A stretch of 52,283 nt of DNA from JAWXVD01 sp044425705 (GCA_044425705.1 JAWXVD010000010.1:1-52283); one strand, 5' to 3'; shown: positions 7,010 to 16,645, counted from the first letter of the stretch. The notes: generated by a model from the sequence alone, not told the origin. Numbers and translations: made by a program.

Positions 7010-7906
7010 ATGGAATATACAGAAATCAAATGTCAGTTTTGTGGTGAAAAAATGCAAGCACCAAAAGGTAGAGAAGAAATAATATGTATGTTTTGTGGAA
7101 AAAAGATTACTGTTGTACAGGAAAATTTATCTGGAAAAACTTTTGATGAATATATCTTTTCAACTTTATTGCCAGATGCTTTCCATGAAGTGGAAGAATA
7201 TTTCAAAACATTCCATAAGGATACTTATGAAGAAAAATTCAAATCATATTTTCGTAATAATGCAGAATTTTTTGGTATGATTAGATTAGCCATTGGTGAT
7301 GGAGAAAGTGCTCAAGAATCAGTTATTAACAATATGATATCTTTTGCAGAATCTGTCAAGGTGAATAGGAAAAGTAAATATGATAAGGAAAGTGTTCAAT
7401 TTTCTTTGAATTTATATATGGCCACTAGAATTATGCCTGCAATTATTAAAACAGACGGATCCGCTGGATTACAATTTTGCAATCTGATATGTCAGAAATG
7501 GTCAAAAGCTTTTAAGGGAGCAGATATTAAAGCAGCTACTTATGAAGAGGTTGTTGCAGGTTTTAGAAGAAAATTATGTTATGTCACAACTGCAACATGT
7601 CAGGCATTAAACTTAGGTGAGGATTGTCAGGAATTAGAGGTTCTTAAGTTATATCGCGATACATATATGATTTCATCATCTTTAGGACAAGACCTAGTGG
7701 AAAAATATTATGATATAGCGCCAACTATAGTAAAACGTATCAATAAAGAAGAAAATCCCCAAGAAAAATATATGTGTATTTGGGAAAAATACCTAAAACC
7801 ATGTCTTACATATATTGAACAAGAAGAAAATGAAGCATGTAAAGAGAAATATATAAGTATGGTAGAAGATTTATATAGAGAATATATGGAGGACAGTCAT
7901 GAATAG
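7010..7906 (+). CDS. Zinc-ribbon protein with a CFI-box-like motif, function unknown
   Basis: A 298-residue soluble protein. The N-terminus has a two-knuckle zinc ribbon (C8, C11, C26, C29). The middle is helical and unrecognised. Residues 190-220 contain CYVTTATC...LYRDTYM, which resembles the CFI-box (C-F/Y-I/V-x-T/A-A, then leucine-rich and FRD) of several unclassified bacterial proteins. The last seven bases plus stop overlap the start of metY (7899), and the metY ribosome binding site lies inside this gene, so the two are translationally coupled. Coupling suggests but does not prove a link to sulfur-amino-acid metabolism. No enzymatic motif is seen. Confidence 0.75.
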   Translation: MEYTEIKCQFCGEKMQAPKGREEIICMFCGKKITVVQENLSGKTFDEYIFSTLLPDAFHEVEEYFKTFHKDTYEEKFKSYFRNNAEFFGMIRLAIGDGESAQESVINNMISFAESVKVNRKSKYDKESVQFSLNLYMATRIMPAIIKTDGSAGLQFCNLICQKWSKAFKGADIKAATYEEVVAGFRRKLCYVTTATCQALNLGEDCQELEVLKLYRDTYMISSSLGQDLVEKYYDIAPTIVKRINKEENPQEKYMCIWEKYLKPCLTYIEQEENEACKEKYISMVEDLYREYMEDSHE

Positions 7907-9185
7907 AGAATATGCAAAAGAAACAAAATGTATCCAATCAGGATGGAAGCCTACAAATGGAGAGCCTAGAGTCTTACCAATTTATCAAAGTACTACATTC
8001 AAATATGATTCTACAGAACAAATGGGACGTTTATTTGATTTAGAAGAATCTGGTTATTTTTATACTAGATTACAAAATCCTACCAATGATTTTGTAGCAC
8101 AAAAGATTTGTGACTTAGAGGGTGGTGTTGCAGCCATGTTAACATCCTCTGGACAAGCAGCTACTTATTACTCTGTCTTTAATATTTGTGAAGCGGGTGA
8201 TCATGCAATTATGTCAGCCACTGTTTATGGTGGTACTTTTAACTTATTAGCAGTTACCATGAAAAAAATGGGTATTGAATGTACTATAGTAGATCCAGAT
8301 GCATCTTATGAAGAGATTGCAAAAGAGTTTAAATCAAATACGAAATGTGTATTTGGTGAAACTATTGCAAATCCAGCACTTGTAATTTTAGATATTGAAA
8401 AATTTGCAACACTGGCCCACGATCATGGAGTGCCATTGATTATTGACAATACTTTTGCTACCCCTATTAACTGTAATCCGTTTCAATGGGGAGCAGATAT
8501 CGTAACCCATTCTACAACAAAATACATGGATGGACATGCTATGTGTGTGGGTGGTGCTATTGTAGATTCTGGTAATTTTGATTGGTCAAAATATCCTGAC
8601 AAATTTCCTGGATTATGTACACCTGATGATTCTTATCATGGCATTACATATACAGAAAAATTTGGAAAACAAGCTTATATTGTGAAAGCAACAGCCCAAT
8701 TAATGAGAGATTTAGGATCTATTCAATCACCACAGAATGCCTTTCTTTTAAATGTAGGCTTAGAAACATTGCACTTGAGAATGGAAAGACATTGCGAAAA
8801 TGCATTAGCAATTGCTAAATATTTAGAAAGATGTGAAGAAGTTGCTTGGGTAAATTATCCAGGATTAGAAAGTAATAAATATTATGAATTAGCACAGAAA
8901 TATTTGCCAAAGGGTAGCTGTGGTGTTATTTCTTTTGGGTTAAAAAGTGGTAGAAGCGGTGCTGGAGCCATGATGGATCATTTGCAATTAGCTGCTATTG
9001 TAACACATGTGGCTGATGCTAGAACTTGTGTACTTCATCCTGCTAGCCACACACATAGACAAATGACTGATGAGCAATTGGTAGAAGCGGGAGTTCAGCC
9101 CGATTTAATAAGATTATCTGTTGGAATTGAGAACGTAGATGATATTATTGCAGATTTAAAACAAGCGATTAGTCAATCAGTATAA
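7899..9185 (+). CDS. metY: O-acetylhomoserine sulfhydrylase (PLP)
   Basis: Makes homocysteine from O-acetylhomoserine and sulfide, the direct-sulfhydrylation route to methionine. The length of 428 residues is typical of MetY. Signature regions are ETKCIQSGW, PTNDFVAQKICDLEGG, ATVYGGTFNLL, and the PLP lysine K208 in HSTTKYMDGH. The C-terminus has VTHVADARTCVLHPASHTHRQ and LIRLSVGIEN, characteristic of this Cys/Met-metabolism subfamily. GGAGG lies 7 bases before the ATG, inside the preceding gene. No SAM riboswitch or T-box is visible upstream. Cystathionine gamma-synthase activity is less likely given the extended middle region around residues 220-260. Confidence 0.92.
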   Translation: MNREYAKETKCIQSGWKPTNGEPRVLPIYQSTTFKYDSTEQMGRLFDLEESGYFYTRLQNPTNDFVAQKICDLEGGVAAMLTSSGQAATYYSVFNICEAGDHAIMSATVYGGTFNLLAVTMKKMGIECTIVDPDASYEEIAKEFKSNTKCVFGETIANPALVILDIEKFATLAHDHGVPLIIDNTFATPINCNPFQWGADIVTHSTTKYMDGHAMCVGGAIVDSGNFDWSKYPDKFPGLCTPDDSYHGITYTEKFGKQAYIVKATAQLMRDLGSIQSPQNAFLLNVGLETLHLRMERHCENALAIAKYLERCEEVAWVNYPGLESNKYYELAQKYLPKGSCGVISFGLKSGRSGAGAMMDHLQLAAIVTHVADARTCVLHPASHTHRQMTDEQLVEAGVQPDLIRLSVGIENVDDIIADLKQAISQSV

Positions 9186-9198
9186 AATGGTGAAAGCT

Positions 9199-9963
9199 AT
9201 GGATAAAAGAGTGAAATTTGCTATAGAGGGTATTGGTTGTAGTATTATTGTCGGAATATTTCTCTTTTTACGTATTACTTATTATGATTTTCAACAATTT
9301 ACGTTGCAAGAAGGCACTGATATTTATTTAGATGCACTTGTCTCTTCAGAGGGAATACTAATTAATCAGAAGATAATGATAGACTATATTTATACCTATT
9401 ATTTATCTATTGTTCTCTTGTTTTTAGGAAATAGTGAGATATGTGTCATTTATGCAAATTTATTTTTACAAATGATAACAATGATATGTATCTATTTTGG
9501 AATCAGAAATTTCATAGGTCCGATAGTTGCTATGATTGTATCGGCATTCCTTTCTGTCTTTGTGTATTTTGTTGAGATTATTGGATTTGCTACAAGTATC
9601 CATTTGACTTATCTCTTCACTGGCATTTTGTTACTTTCATCTTCCTTCTTGGTTTGTTATTATAAGAGAAAAATGTTTACAAGAGAAAATATTGATGAAG
9701 ATTTGCTTCTTGAATTTTTTCTTGAAACGGATGAAAGTGATGATATCGAAATGGAAACAAGTGCAGACGAAAAAAGTTTGGATGGAAGAAATGTTGATGA
9801 TAAATGCCATAATGTAAAAAGTAAAACAGAATTTATTAAAAATCCATTACCTTTACCACCAAAACATGTGAATCAAGAGTTAGAATATAAATTTGAACCG
9901 AATGAAGTCGATATGCACTATGATGTAGATGATGAAAATATGAAAATGTACTATGATGTATAG
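9199..9963 (+). CDS. Unknown membrane protein with a charged C-terminal tail
   Basis: Not recognised as a named family. The first ~160 residues carry four or five hydrophobic helices (near residues 8-25, 70-90, 95-115, 120-135, 140-155). The remaining ~95 are acidic and probably cytoplasmic. The tail contains KTEFIKNPLPLPPKHV, a proline-rich block that looks conserved, and ends in tyrosine-rich DMHYDVDDEN...MYYDV. The arrangement recalls the membrane part of a glycosyltransferase or polymer-related protein, but no catalytic motif is present. ATG 9187 is also in frame; ATG 9199 has GGTG about six bases upstream and is preferred. A strong terminator follows. Confidence 0.7.
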   Translation: MDKRVKFAIEGIGCSIIVGIFLFLRITYYDFQQFTLQEGTDIYLDALVSSEGILINQKIMIDYIYTYYLSIVLLFLGNSEICVIYANLFLQMITMICIYFGIRNFIGPIVAMIVSAFLSVFVYFVEIIGFATSIHLTYLFTGILLLSSSFLVCYYKRKMFTRENIDEDLLLEFFLETDESDDIEMETSADEKSLDGRNVDDKCHNVKSKTEFIKNPLPLPPKHVNQELEYKFEPNEVDMHYDVDDENMKMYYDV

Positions 9964-9987
9964 GAATTAAATAAAAACACATAATAT

Positions 9988-10052
9988 AAGAATCTGGAAT
10001 AAGTATTGAACCTAATTATTTAGGAACAATAGCAACCACCAGATTCTTTTTT
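9988..10052 (+). terminator. Long intrinsic terminator
   Basis: AAGAATCTGG (9988-9997) pairs perfectly with CCAGATTCTT (10039-10048). A second hairpin, CCTAA/TTAGG (10011-10023), lies inside the loop. The stem runs into six Ts. It ends the yebC-metY-membrane protein transcript. Confidence 0.85.
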
Positions 10053-10082
10053 ATTATAAATTTAGGAGAGGCATAGGTTGGT

Positions 10083-10838
10083 ATGTTAGAAATAGTTGAA
10101 AATAAGGTAGAGGATGTAGAACACATAAAAAAAGAAAAACCACGCGTTGAAAAAAAAGAGAATGATTTAGAGTTAAATATAAAACAAACTGAACAAATTA
10201 AGGAAACAGGTGAAGTGATTCTCAATAATAGTGAACATAACAATATCCATTTAATTTCTATCATTGGAGAAATAGAAGGACATGACGTACTTGGCAGTTC
10301 AACTAAGAGTACTAAATATGAGCATATTTTACCAAGTTTAGCTGCTATTGAAGATAATGATGAGGTTGGAGGCGTTCTTGTGTTGATTAATACAGTAGGG
10401 GGAGATGTAGAGGCTGGGCTTGCAATTTCTGAAATGATAGCAAGTCTGAGCAAGCCAACTGTCAGTCTTGTACTAGGTGGATCTCATTCCATTGGTGCAC
10501 CAATTGCTGTTAGTGCAGATTATTCCTTTATTGTATCTACTGGTACGATGGTGATTCATCCAGTTAGAATGAGTGGTATGGTGCTAGGTGTAAGACAGAG
10601 TTTTGAGTATTTTCAGCAGATACAAGATCGCATCGTAGGATTCGTGTGTGATCATAGTAAAATTGAAAAAGAGCAGTTCAAAAAGTACATGATGAATACA
10701 GAAATGATGACAAAAGATCTTGGCACATTATTAGTTGGCAAGGAATGTGTAGAGACAGGACTTATTGATGGAGTTGGAGGAATCAAGGAGGCTATTGGAA
10801 AGCTACACCAACTGATAGGGGAATGCAAGAAAAAATAA
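10083..10838 (+). CDS. tepA: ClpP-like serine protease, TepA (translocation-enhancing protein) type
   Basis: A Clp-fold protease of the TepA group, found upstream of the FtsK/SpoIIIE gene in Bacillus as here. A ~65-residue charged N-terminal extension precedes the crotonase/ClpP fold. The nucleophile region is GGSHSIGAP (serine after His), the catalytic histidine is in MVIHPVR, and VLVLINTVGGDVEAG is the oxyanion-loop region. Family roles include protein export or degradation of spore small acid-soluble proteins in Bacillus. AGGAGAGG lies about 11 bases before the ATG. The catalytic residues appear intact, so it is probably an active peptidase. Confidence 0.82.
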   Translation: MLEIVENKVEDVEHIKKEKPRVEKKENDLELNIKQTEQIKETGEVILNNSEHNNIHLISIIGEIEGHDVLGSSTKSTKYEHILPSLAAIEDNDEVGGVLVLINTVGGDVEAGLAISEMIASLSKPTVSLVLGGSHSIGAPIAVSADYSFIVSTGTMVIHPVRMSGMVLGVRQSFEYFQQIQDRIVGFVCDHSKIEKEQFKKYMMNTEMMTKDLGTLLVGKECVETGLIDGVGGIKEAIGKLHQLIGECKKK

Positions 10839-10911
10839 AATTTTGTTACAATGTGTTAGCTGTCCTAGTTTGCATTAAAAATCAGTTAATTTTAAGCTTT
10901 AAAAATTAAGG

Positions 10912-10940
10912 ATGACCACATTGCAATTATATGCTATAAT
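10912..10940 (+). promoter_or_regulatory. Extended -10 promoter before ftsK/spoIIIE
   Basis: ATGACC (10912-10917), 17-base spacer, TATAAT (10935-10940) with a TG at 10932-10933, i.e. an extended -10. It is 66 bases before the ATG and lets the translocase be transcribed separately from tepA. Confidence 0.6.
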
Positions 10941-11006
10941 AAATAAGATTAGATTGCATTTTGCGATATAAGTACTCTTTAGTATATGTAGGAGGTCGTA
11001 TTTATT

Positions 11007-13706
11007 ATGGCAACTAGTTCAGGAAATAGAGGAACTAATACAACAAAAAAAACAACTACAAGAAAAAAACAACCAACATCAAAAGCAAAACAAAAATCTA
11101 CAAAGGTTACTCATAAAACAGCACAAGAAAGTGCAATTAGCAGTGAAGTTATGCTAATTGCACTATTTGCGGTGATGATTCTTCTGTTTTTATGTAATTT
11201 TGGATTGATTGGCAAAGTTGGTTTAGTGATCAGTGATATTCAATTTGGTTTATTTGGAATTATGGCATATATTATTCCTATTATTATCTTTATTGCAGTG
11301 GCTTTTCGGGTATCAAATTATGGGAGTTTCGTTGCAAATATAAAACTAGTTGCAGGGATTGGTTTATTTATCTGCATCAGTGCTGGACTTCATGTTTTTA
11401 GTGGCCAATTAGATACTATGGAAACATATTCAGTTGTTACACTATATCAAACGGCTGTATCTACCAAACAAGGGGGAGGTGCTATAGGTGGTAGTTTTGC
11501 ATATTTGTTATACTACTTATTAGATTTTGTAGGTACAATTCTTGTTTTGCTAGTGTGTACAATTATTTTTCTTGTATTAGTTACCCAGAAATCCTTTTGG
11601 GGTGGCGTGAAAAAGAGTAGTATGAAAGTTTACTCTTCTGCGAAGGAAGATGCCCAGTATCGAAGAGAGCGAGCTGATACAAGGCGTGAGGAAGCTGTTC
11701 GATTAAAACAAGAGAGAACCATGAAACGGGAAGAAGAACTTGCAAAAAAAGATGCGGAAAAAATCTTGCGAATGGATCGAAAAGTAAGTGGTGTAACTAA
11801 GGATACAGTCATACCAGAAAATCTGCAGATGTGTCAAAGTAAAAATATAGTTAACCATGACATGCATGAAATTATAGTAGAGGAAGATTTGCCAGTAACA
11901 AAAATCACTAAAGTTTGTCAAAGTGAAGATGCATTTGATTTTAGTAATATACGAGTTCATAAAGCATCTATGGACGCAAATGATAGCGTGACAGAAGAGA
12001 ATCATAATGAATTACCTTTTGTAGAAAATAGTAAAGATACAGAAGAAATTAAATTGCAAATGACAGAACATGATCCTTTTGACTTTGAAATGGATGATAT
12101 GATTTATGAACAAGAGGAATTACAATTAGAGCCTGTAAAGAAGGCTGTAGATGCTAAAAAACAAGAGCAAATGGTTCCTTCAAAAATAAATATGGAAGAT
12201 GAAATTCATAAGAAACCTAATACAGTTCATAAAAAATACATCTTTCCACCTATTACAAGATTGCATAAAACAAAATTGGCGAAATCTGATTCTACATTAC
12301 AGTTGAAAGAAACAGCAATGCAATTACAACAAACATTACAGACCTTTGGTGTAAAGGTTACCATCACCGATATTAGTCAAGGGCCAGCTGTAACGCGGTA
12401 CGAGTTACAACCAGAGCCAGGGGTAAAAGTAAGTAAAATAGTAGGGCTATCAGATGATATAAAACTAAATTTAGCAGCAACAGATATTCGAATTGAGGCA
12501 CCCATTCCTGGAAAAGCTGCGGTAGGAATTGAAGTACCAAACAAAGAAAATGCTACAGTAGGTCTACGTGAATTATTAGAAAATAAAAATTTTAAAGAAT
12601 TTAAGTCAAAACTAGCCTTTGCAGTAGGAAAAGATATTAGTGGTAATATTGTTGTTACAGATATTGCTAAAATGCCTCATATGTTAATTGCAGGCGCAAC
12701 TGGCTCGGGTAAATCAGTATGTATCAATACACTAATCATGAGTATTTTGTATAAGGCACATCCAGATGATGTAAAATTAATCATGATTGACCCTAAGGTG
12801 GTAGAATTAAGTGTATATAATGGAATTCCACATTTGCTAATTCCTGTGGTTACAGATTGTAAAAAAGCTGCTGCTGCATTACATTGGGGCGTAGCAGAGA
12901 TGACTGATCGATATCAAAAGTTTGCTGATTTTAATGTGCGTGATTTAGCTGGTTATAATAAACAACTAGAGGCTATGAAAGCAAAAGGAGATAGCGACGT
13001 TCCATCTAAAATGCCACAAATTGTGATTATTGTAGATGAATTAGCAGATTTGATGATGGTTGCTCCGGGAGAAGTAGAGGAAGCCATCTGTCGTTTGGCA
13101 CAATTAGCTAGAGCGGCAGGTATTCATTTGATTATTGCGACCCAACGTCCATCAGTAGATGTCATAACTGGTTTGATTAAAGCAAACATGCCAAGCCGTA
13201 TTGCCTTTTCCGTTTCAAGTGGTATCGACTCTAGAACAATTCTAGATATGAATGGGGCAGAAAAACTCTTAGGAAAAGGAGATATGTTATTTTATCCTCA
13301 GGGTTATTCAAAGCCAATGCGTATGCAAGGTGCTTTCGTTTCAGATACAGAGGTATTTGATGTGGTTGATTTCCTAAAAAATCAAACATTAGGGAATATA
13401 TACAACGAAGATATAGAAGAAAAAATCAAATCCATTGGAACTTCTTCAAGTACCTCAAATGCAAGTGGTGATGGTGTTGATGAAAAAGATCAGTATTTTG
13501 TGGATGCTGGACGTTTTATTATCGAAAAAGAAAAAGCTTCCATAGGTATGTTACAACGTGTATTTAAAATAGGGTTTAATAGAGCTGCAAGGATTATGGA
13601 TCAACTTTCCGATGCTGGTGTTGTAGGGGAAGAAGAAGGCACAAAACCAAGGAAAGTATTGATGAGCATGGAACAATTTGATCTATATATCGAGGAATAT
13701 TTATAA
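11007..13706 (+). CDS. ftsK: FtsK/SpoIIIE family DNA translocase
   Basis: A hexameric ATP-driven pump moving chromosomal DNA through the division or sporulation septum. Of 899 residues, a basic, low-complexity N-terminus (1-40) precedes four or five membrane helices (~45-200), an acidic linker (~200-420), and the alpha/beta motor with Walker A GATGSGKS (563-570) and Walker B VIIVDELADL around D677-E678. A gamma winged-helix domain (~830-899, IGMLQRVFKIGFNRAARIM) reads the polarity sequences. AGGAGGT precedes the ATG. The name ftsK is used as the family symbol; in spore formers the single copy often serves as SpoIIIE, and the tepA neighbour supports that. Confidence 0.95.
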   Translation: MATSSGNRGTNTTKKTTTRKKQPTSKAKQKSTKVTHKTAQESAISSEVMLIALFAVMILLFLCNFGLIGKVGLVISDIQFGLFGIMAYIIPIIIFIAVAFRVSNYGSFVANIKLVAGIGLFICISAGLHVFSGQLDTMETYSVVTLYQTAVSTKQGGGAIGGSFAYLLYYLLDFVGTILVLLVCTIIFLVLVTQKSFWGGVKKSSMKVYSSAKEDAQYRRERADTRREEAVRLKQERTMKREEELAKKDAEKILRMDRKVSGVTKDTVIPENLQMCQSKNIVNHDMHEIIVEEDLPVTKITKVCQSEDAFDFSNIRVHKASMDANDSVTEENHNELPFVENSKDTEEIKLQMTEHDPFDFEMDDMIYEQEELQLEPVKKAVDAKKQEQMVPSKINMEDEIHKKPNTVHKKYIFPPITRLHKTKLAKSDSTLQLKETAMQLQQTLQTFGVKVTITDISQGPAVTRYELQPEPGVKVSKIVGLSDDIKLNLAATDIRIEAPIPGKAAVGIEVPNKENATVGLRELLENKNFKEFKSKLAFAVGKDISGNIVVTDIAKMPHMLIAGATGSGKSVCINTLIMSILYKAHPDDVKLIMIDPKVVELSVYNGIPHLLIPVVTDCKKAAAALHWGVAEMTDRYQKFADFNVRDLAGYNKQLEAMKAKGDSDVPSKMPQIVIIVDELADLMMVAPGEVEEAICRLAQLARAAGIHLIIATQRPSVDVITGLIKANMPSRIAFSVSSGIDSRTILDMNGAEKLLGKGDMLFYPQGYSKPMRMQGAFVSDTEVFDVVDFLKNQTLGNIYNEDIEEKIKSIGTSSSTSNASGDGVDEKDQYFVDAGRFIIEKEKASIGMLQRVFKIGFNRAARIMDQLSDAGVVGEEEGTKPRKVLMSMEQFDLYIEEYL

Positions 13707-13714
13707 ATAAAAAA

Positions 13715-13761
13715 AGTTAGCGATACATATTTTGTAGCTTTCAGCCTTTGGCTGTATAACT
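13715..13761 (+). terminator. Small nested hairpin between ftsK and fhs
   Basis: CAGCC/GGCTG (13742-13754) with a TTT loop, enclosed by AGTTA (13715-13719) and TAACT (13757-13761). There is no T-run after it, so it may be a weak terminator, an mRNA-end stabiliser or a leader structure for fhs. It does not match the THF riboswitch pattern that I know upstream of some fhs genes. Confidence 0.35.
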
Positions 13762-13801
13762 ACCATATTTTAAAATTAGAAGGGTAAAGGGAATAAGTAA
13801 A

Positions 13802-15472
13802 ATGAAATCAGATATTCAAATTGCACAAGAAGCAAAAATGTTACCAATTATTGAAGTGGCACAAAAATTAGATTTGACTATGGATGAATTAGAATTATAC
13901 GGAAAATATAAAGCTAAAATTTCAGACCAGTATATGGATAAAATTAAGAATCGTCCAGATGGAAAATTAATTCTTGTGACGGCTGTTAATCCAACACCAG
14001 CAGGAGAAGGAAAAACTACCATTAGTGTAGGTTTAGGGCAAGCTTTTGGTAAACTTGGTAAAAAGGCAATTATTGCATTGAGAGAACCATCACTTGGACC
14101 TTGCTTTGGTGTGAAAGGTGGAGCGGCTGGCGGTGGATATGCGCAAGTGGTTCCAATGGAGGATTTGAACCTTCATTTCACTGGTGATTTTCATGCCATC
14201 ACTAGTGCTAACAATTTATTGGCAGCAATGCTAGATAATCATATTCAACAAGGGAATGAATTAGGAATTGATACAAGACAGGTGGTATGGAAAAGATGTC
14301 TCGATATGAATGATCGTGTTTTGCGTAATACAGTTGTAGGATTAGGTAATAAAATGGATGGTACAGTGAGAGAGGATCACTTTGTTATCACGGTGGCTTC
14401 TGAGATCATGGCTGTATTATGTTTAGCTAGTAACATGGAAGACTTGAAGGCTAGATTAGGAAGAATGGTAGTTGCTTATAATTATGCAGGTAAACCAGTT
14501 TTAGCAGAAGAATTGCAAGCAGTGGGTGCTATGGCTGCATTATTAAAAGATGCACTAAAACCAAATTTGATTCAAACATTAGAACATACACCAGCACTGG
14601 TACATGGTGGACCTTTTGCCAATATTGCACATGGATGTAATTCTGTGCGTGCTACAAAAACAGCTTTAAAAATGGCAGATTACTGTATTACAGAAGCGGG
14701 ATTTGGAGCAGATTTAGGTGCGGAAAAATTCTTTGATATCAAATGTCGTATGTCAGGGATGCATCCAGATGCTGTAGTCTTAGTTGCCACTATAAGAGCT
14801 ATGAAATATAATGGTGGTGTGGCCAAAGCTGATTTAAATACAGAAAATTTAGAAGCATTGCAAGCTGGTATTGTGAATCTTGAAAAACATATTGAAAATT
14901 TACACAAATTCAATGTGCCAGTAGTTGTTACTTTAAATTCATTTATTACAGATACCAAGGCGGAAATTGATTTTGTTGAAAAGTTTTGTCATGAAAAAAA
15001 TTGTGAGTTTGCCTTAGCGGAAGTTTGGGAAAAAGGTGGCAATGGTGGTATTGCCTTAGCGGAAAAGGTATTACATACATTGGAAAATAAAACTAGTGAA
15101 TTTCAAGTATTATATCATGAGAAACAACCGATTAAAGATAAAATTCATACTATTGCATCGGAGATATATGGAGCAGATGGTGTAACTTATGCACCAACTG
15201 CAACGAAACAAATTTTGAAATTAGAAGAAATTGGTTTTGGAGATTTACCAATCTGTATGGCAAAAACACAATATTCCCTATCAGATGATCCATCTTTATT
15301 AGGAAGACCTAGTAATTTTGAAATAAATGTTAGAGAAGTATATGTTTCTGCAGGTGCAGGATTTGTTGTAGTATTAACTGGTGCAGTTATGACCATGCCA
15401 GGCTTACCAAAGAAACCAGCTGCAATGGGAATAGATGTCAATGAAGATGGTGTGATTACAGGTCTATTCTAA
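13802..15472 (+). CDS. fhs: Formate--tetrahydrofolate ligase
   Basis: ATP-dependent formation of 10-formyl-THF from formate, the entry to the methyl branch of one-carbon metabolism (Wood-Ljungdahl pathway in acetogens, purine and serine metabolism in others). The 556-residue length is typical. The P-loop is TPAGEGKT (65-72), followed by REPSLGPCFGVKGGAAGGGYAQ, given here in parts REPSLGPCFG and GGAAGGGYAQV, and FTGDFHAI. The C-terminus has MPGLPKKPAA. AAGGG precedes the ATG by about 12 bases. Presence alone does not prove acetogenesis, since fhs is widespread in clostridia. Confidence 0.96.
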   Translation: MKSDIQIAQEAKMLPIIEVAQKLDLTMDELELYGKYKAKISDQYMDKIKNRPDGKLILVTAVNPTPAGEGKTTISVGLGQAFGKLGKKAIIALREPSLGPCFGVKGGAAGGGYAQVVPMEDLNLHFTGDFHAITSANNLLAAMLDNHIQQGNELGIDTRQVVWKRCLDMNDRVLRNTVVGLGNKMDGTVREDHFVITVASEIMAVLCLASNMEDLKARLGRMVVAYNYAGKPVLAEELQAVGAMAALLKDALKPNLIQTLEHTPALVHGGPFANIAHGCNSVRATKTALKMADYCITEAGFGADLGAEKFFDIKCRMSGMHPDAVVLVATIRAMKYNGGVAKADLNTENLEALQAGIVNLEKHIENLHKFNVPVVVTLNSFITDTKAEIDFVEKFCHEKNCEFALAEVWEKGGNGGIALAEKVLHTLENKTSEFQVLYHEKQPIKDKIHTIASEIYGADGVTYAPTATKQILKLEEIGFGDLPICMAKTQYSLSDDPSLLGRPSNFEINVREVYVSAGAGFVVVLTGAVMTMPGLPKKPAAMGIDVNEDGVITGLF

Positions 15473-15501
15473 GATAGCTAAATAAAAAAGGAGTTCTATT
15501 T

Positions 15502-16635
15502 ATGAAATGCCCTAATTGTGGATCGGAATTAATAGAAGGACATCTCTATTGTGACGAATGTCATGAAGAGATTTGCTTTGTTCCTAATTTTGATCCTGAA
15601 CTAGAAAACAGCATAGTAGAAACATTATCCAATGTTGCAGAAGAGGTGATGCCTACAAAAGAGCTAAATGAATTGGATAATACGACAGAAGAATTTCAAG
15701 TTATTAGAAATAAACGTAGTAAAATAATATATCTTATTATCGGTACTACTATTATATTTATTTTTTGTTGGTCTTTTTTTCTGTATTCTAAGACAGCCTA
15801 CTATATCAATGGAAGAGCAGAAGCCTCCTTTCATAATGGGAATTATGAAAAATCTAAAGATTATTATAACCGTATCATTGATTTGAAGGGGGAGTCTTTA
15901 GATGTGTATTTGCAACTTGCACAATGTTATACAAAATTAAATGATATTGAAAATATAGAAGCTGTATATTTGAATATTTTAAGATTGGATTCAAACAATG
16001 AGGAAGCATATGATCAAATGATTGACATCTATAAAAAACAAGAAGCATATGATGAGATTTATGCATTATTATCAAATTGTGAGGATGCAAAAATACTAGA
16101 AGAATACAGACAGTATCTTGCAAATGTCCCTGATTTTAGTGTTGCTGAAGGAACCTATTCTACTATCATATCTTTAAAATTAAGAAGTGATACATCGGGA
16201 ACTATTTATTATACCTTGGATGGTTCTATTCCGGATGAAACTAGTGATATGTATACTGTGCCTATTTTTTTGGAAAGTGGAACCCATGTAGTACAAGCAA
16301 TGTTTGTCAATGATTATGGAATGAAAAGTGAATTGAAGTCCCGTACATATACAATTGAGGTGCAACAGCCATATGCCCCTGAAGTGAATTTGTACAGTGG
16401 TGATTATTCGGAAGCTAGCTACATTATCGTAGAAGCACAACAGAATTGTGTGATTTATTACACCACGGATGGTACAGACCCCACAAGAAATAGTATGATT
16501 TATACAGAGCCAATACTTATGCCGGTAGGAAAAAGCGAATTTCGATTTATGAATTACAGTGAGGTTGGTGGTTCTGGAAAGATTACTGTCAGAAATTATA
16601 ACCTGATTTTACCAGAATCTGAAGAAATTGATTAG
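15502..16635 (+). CDS. Membrane-anchored zinc-ribbon / TPR protein with two CHB_HEX_C-type repeats
   Basis: A 377-residue modular protein of unknown function. The N-terminal zinc ribbon has C3, C6, C17 and C20. A single membrane helix lies at about 72-94, so the ribbon is cytoplasmic and the rest extracellular. Residues ~100-190 form TPR-like helical repeats (YYNRIIDLKGES, AYDQMIDIYKK). Two beta-sandwich repeats follow (~205-285 and ~295-365) with the YYTLDGSIPD and YYTTDGTDPT signatures of the chitobiase/beta-hexosaminidase C-terminal domain. No enzyme domain is attached. The design suggests a cell-surface scaffold or envelope sensor. AAAGGAG precedes the ATG. Confidence 0.8.
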   Translation: MKCPNCGSELIEGHLYCDECHEEICFVPNFDPELENSIVETLSNVAEEVMPTKELNELDNTTEEFQVIRNKRSKIIYLIIGTTIIFIFCWSFFLYSKTAYYINGRAEASFHNGNYEKSKDYYNRIIDLKGESLDVYLQLAQCYTKLNDIENIEAVYLNILRLDSNNEEAYDQMIDIYKKQEAYDEIYALLSNCEDAKILEEYRQYLANVPDFSVAEGTYSTIISLKLRSDTSGTIYYTLDGSIPDETSDMYTVPIFLESGTHVVQAMFVNDYGMKSELKSRTYTIEVQQPYAPEVNLYSGDYSEASYIIVEAQQNCVIYYTTDGTDPTRNSMIYTEPILMPVGKSEFRFMNYSEVGGSGKITVRNYNLILPESEEID

Positions 16636-16645
16636 ATTAGAGGTT

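Noticed and set aside
7800..7898. SAM riboswitch or T-box controlling metY
   Set aside because: metY starts inside the preceding gene, and that upstream sequence is coding with no riboswitch-like conserved elements.
10016..10453. Minus-strand coding frame opposite the tepA start
   Set aside because: It is serine/threonine/proline-rich in the way of antisense shadows, overlaps a conserved gene and a terminator and lacks a start signal.
13707..13801. THF riboswitch upstream of fhs
   Set aside because: There is a small nested hairpin, but the conserved core of the THF riboswitch and its length are absent.
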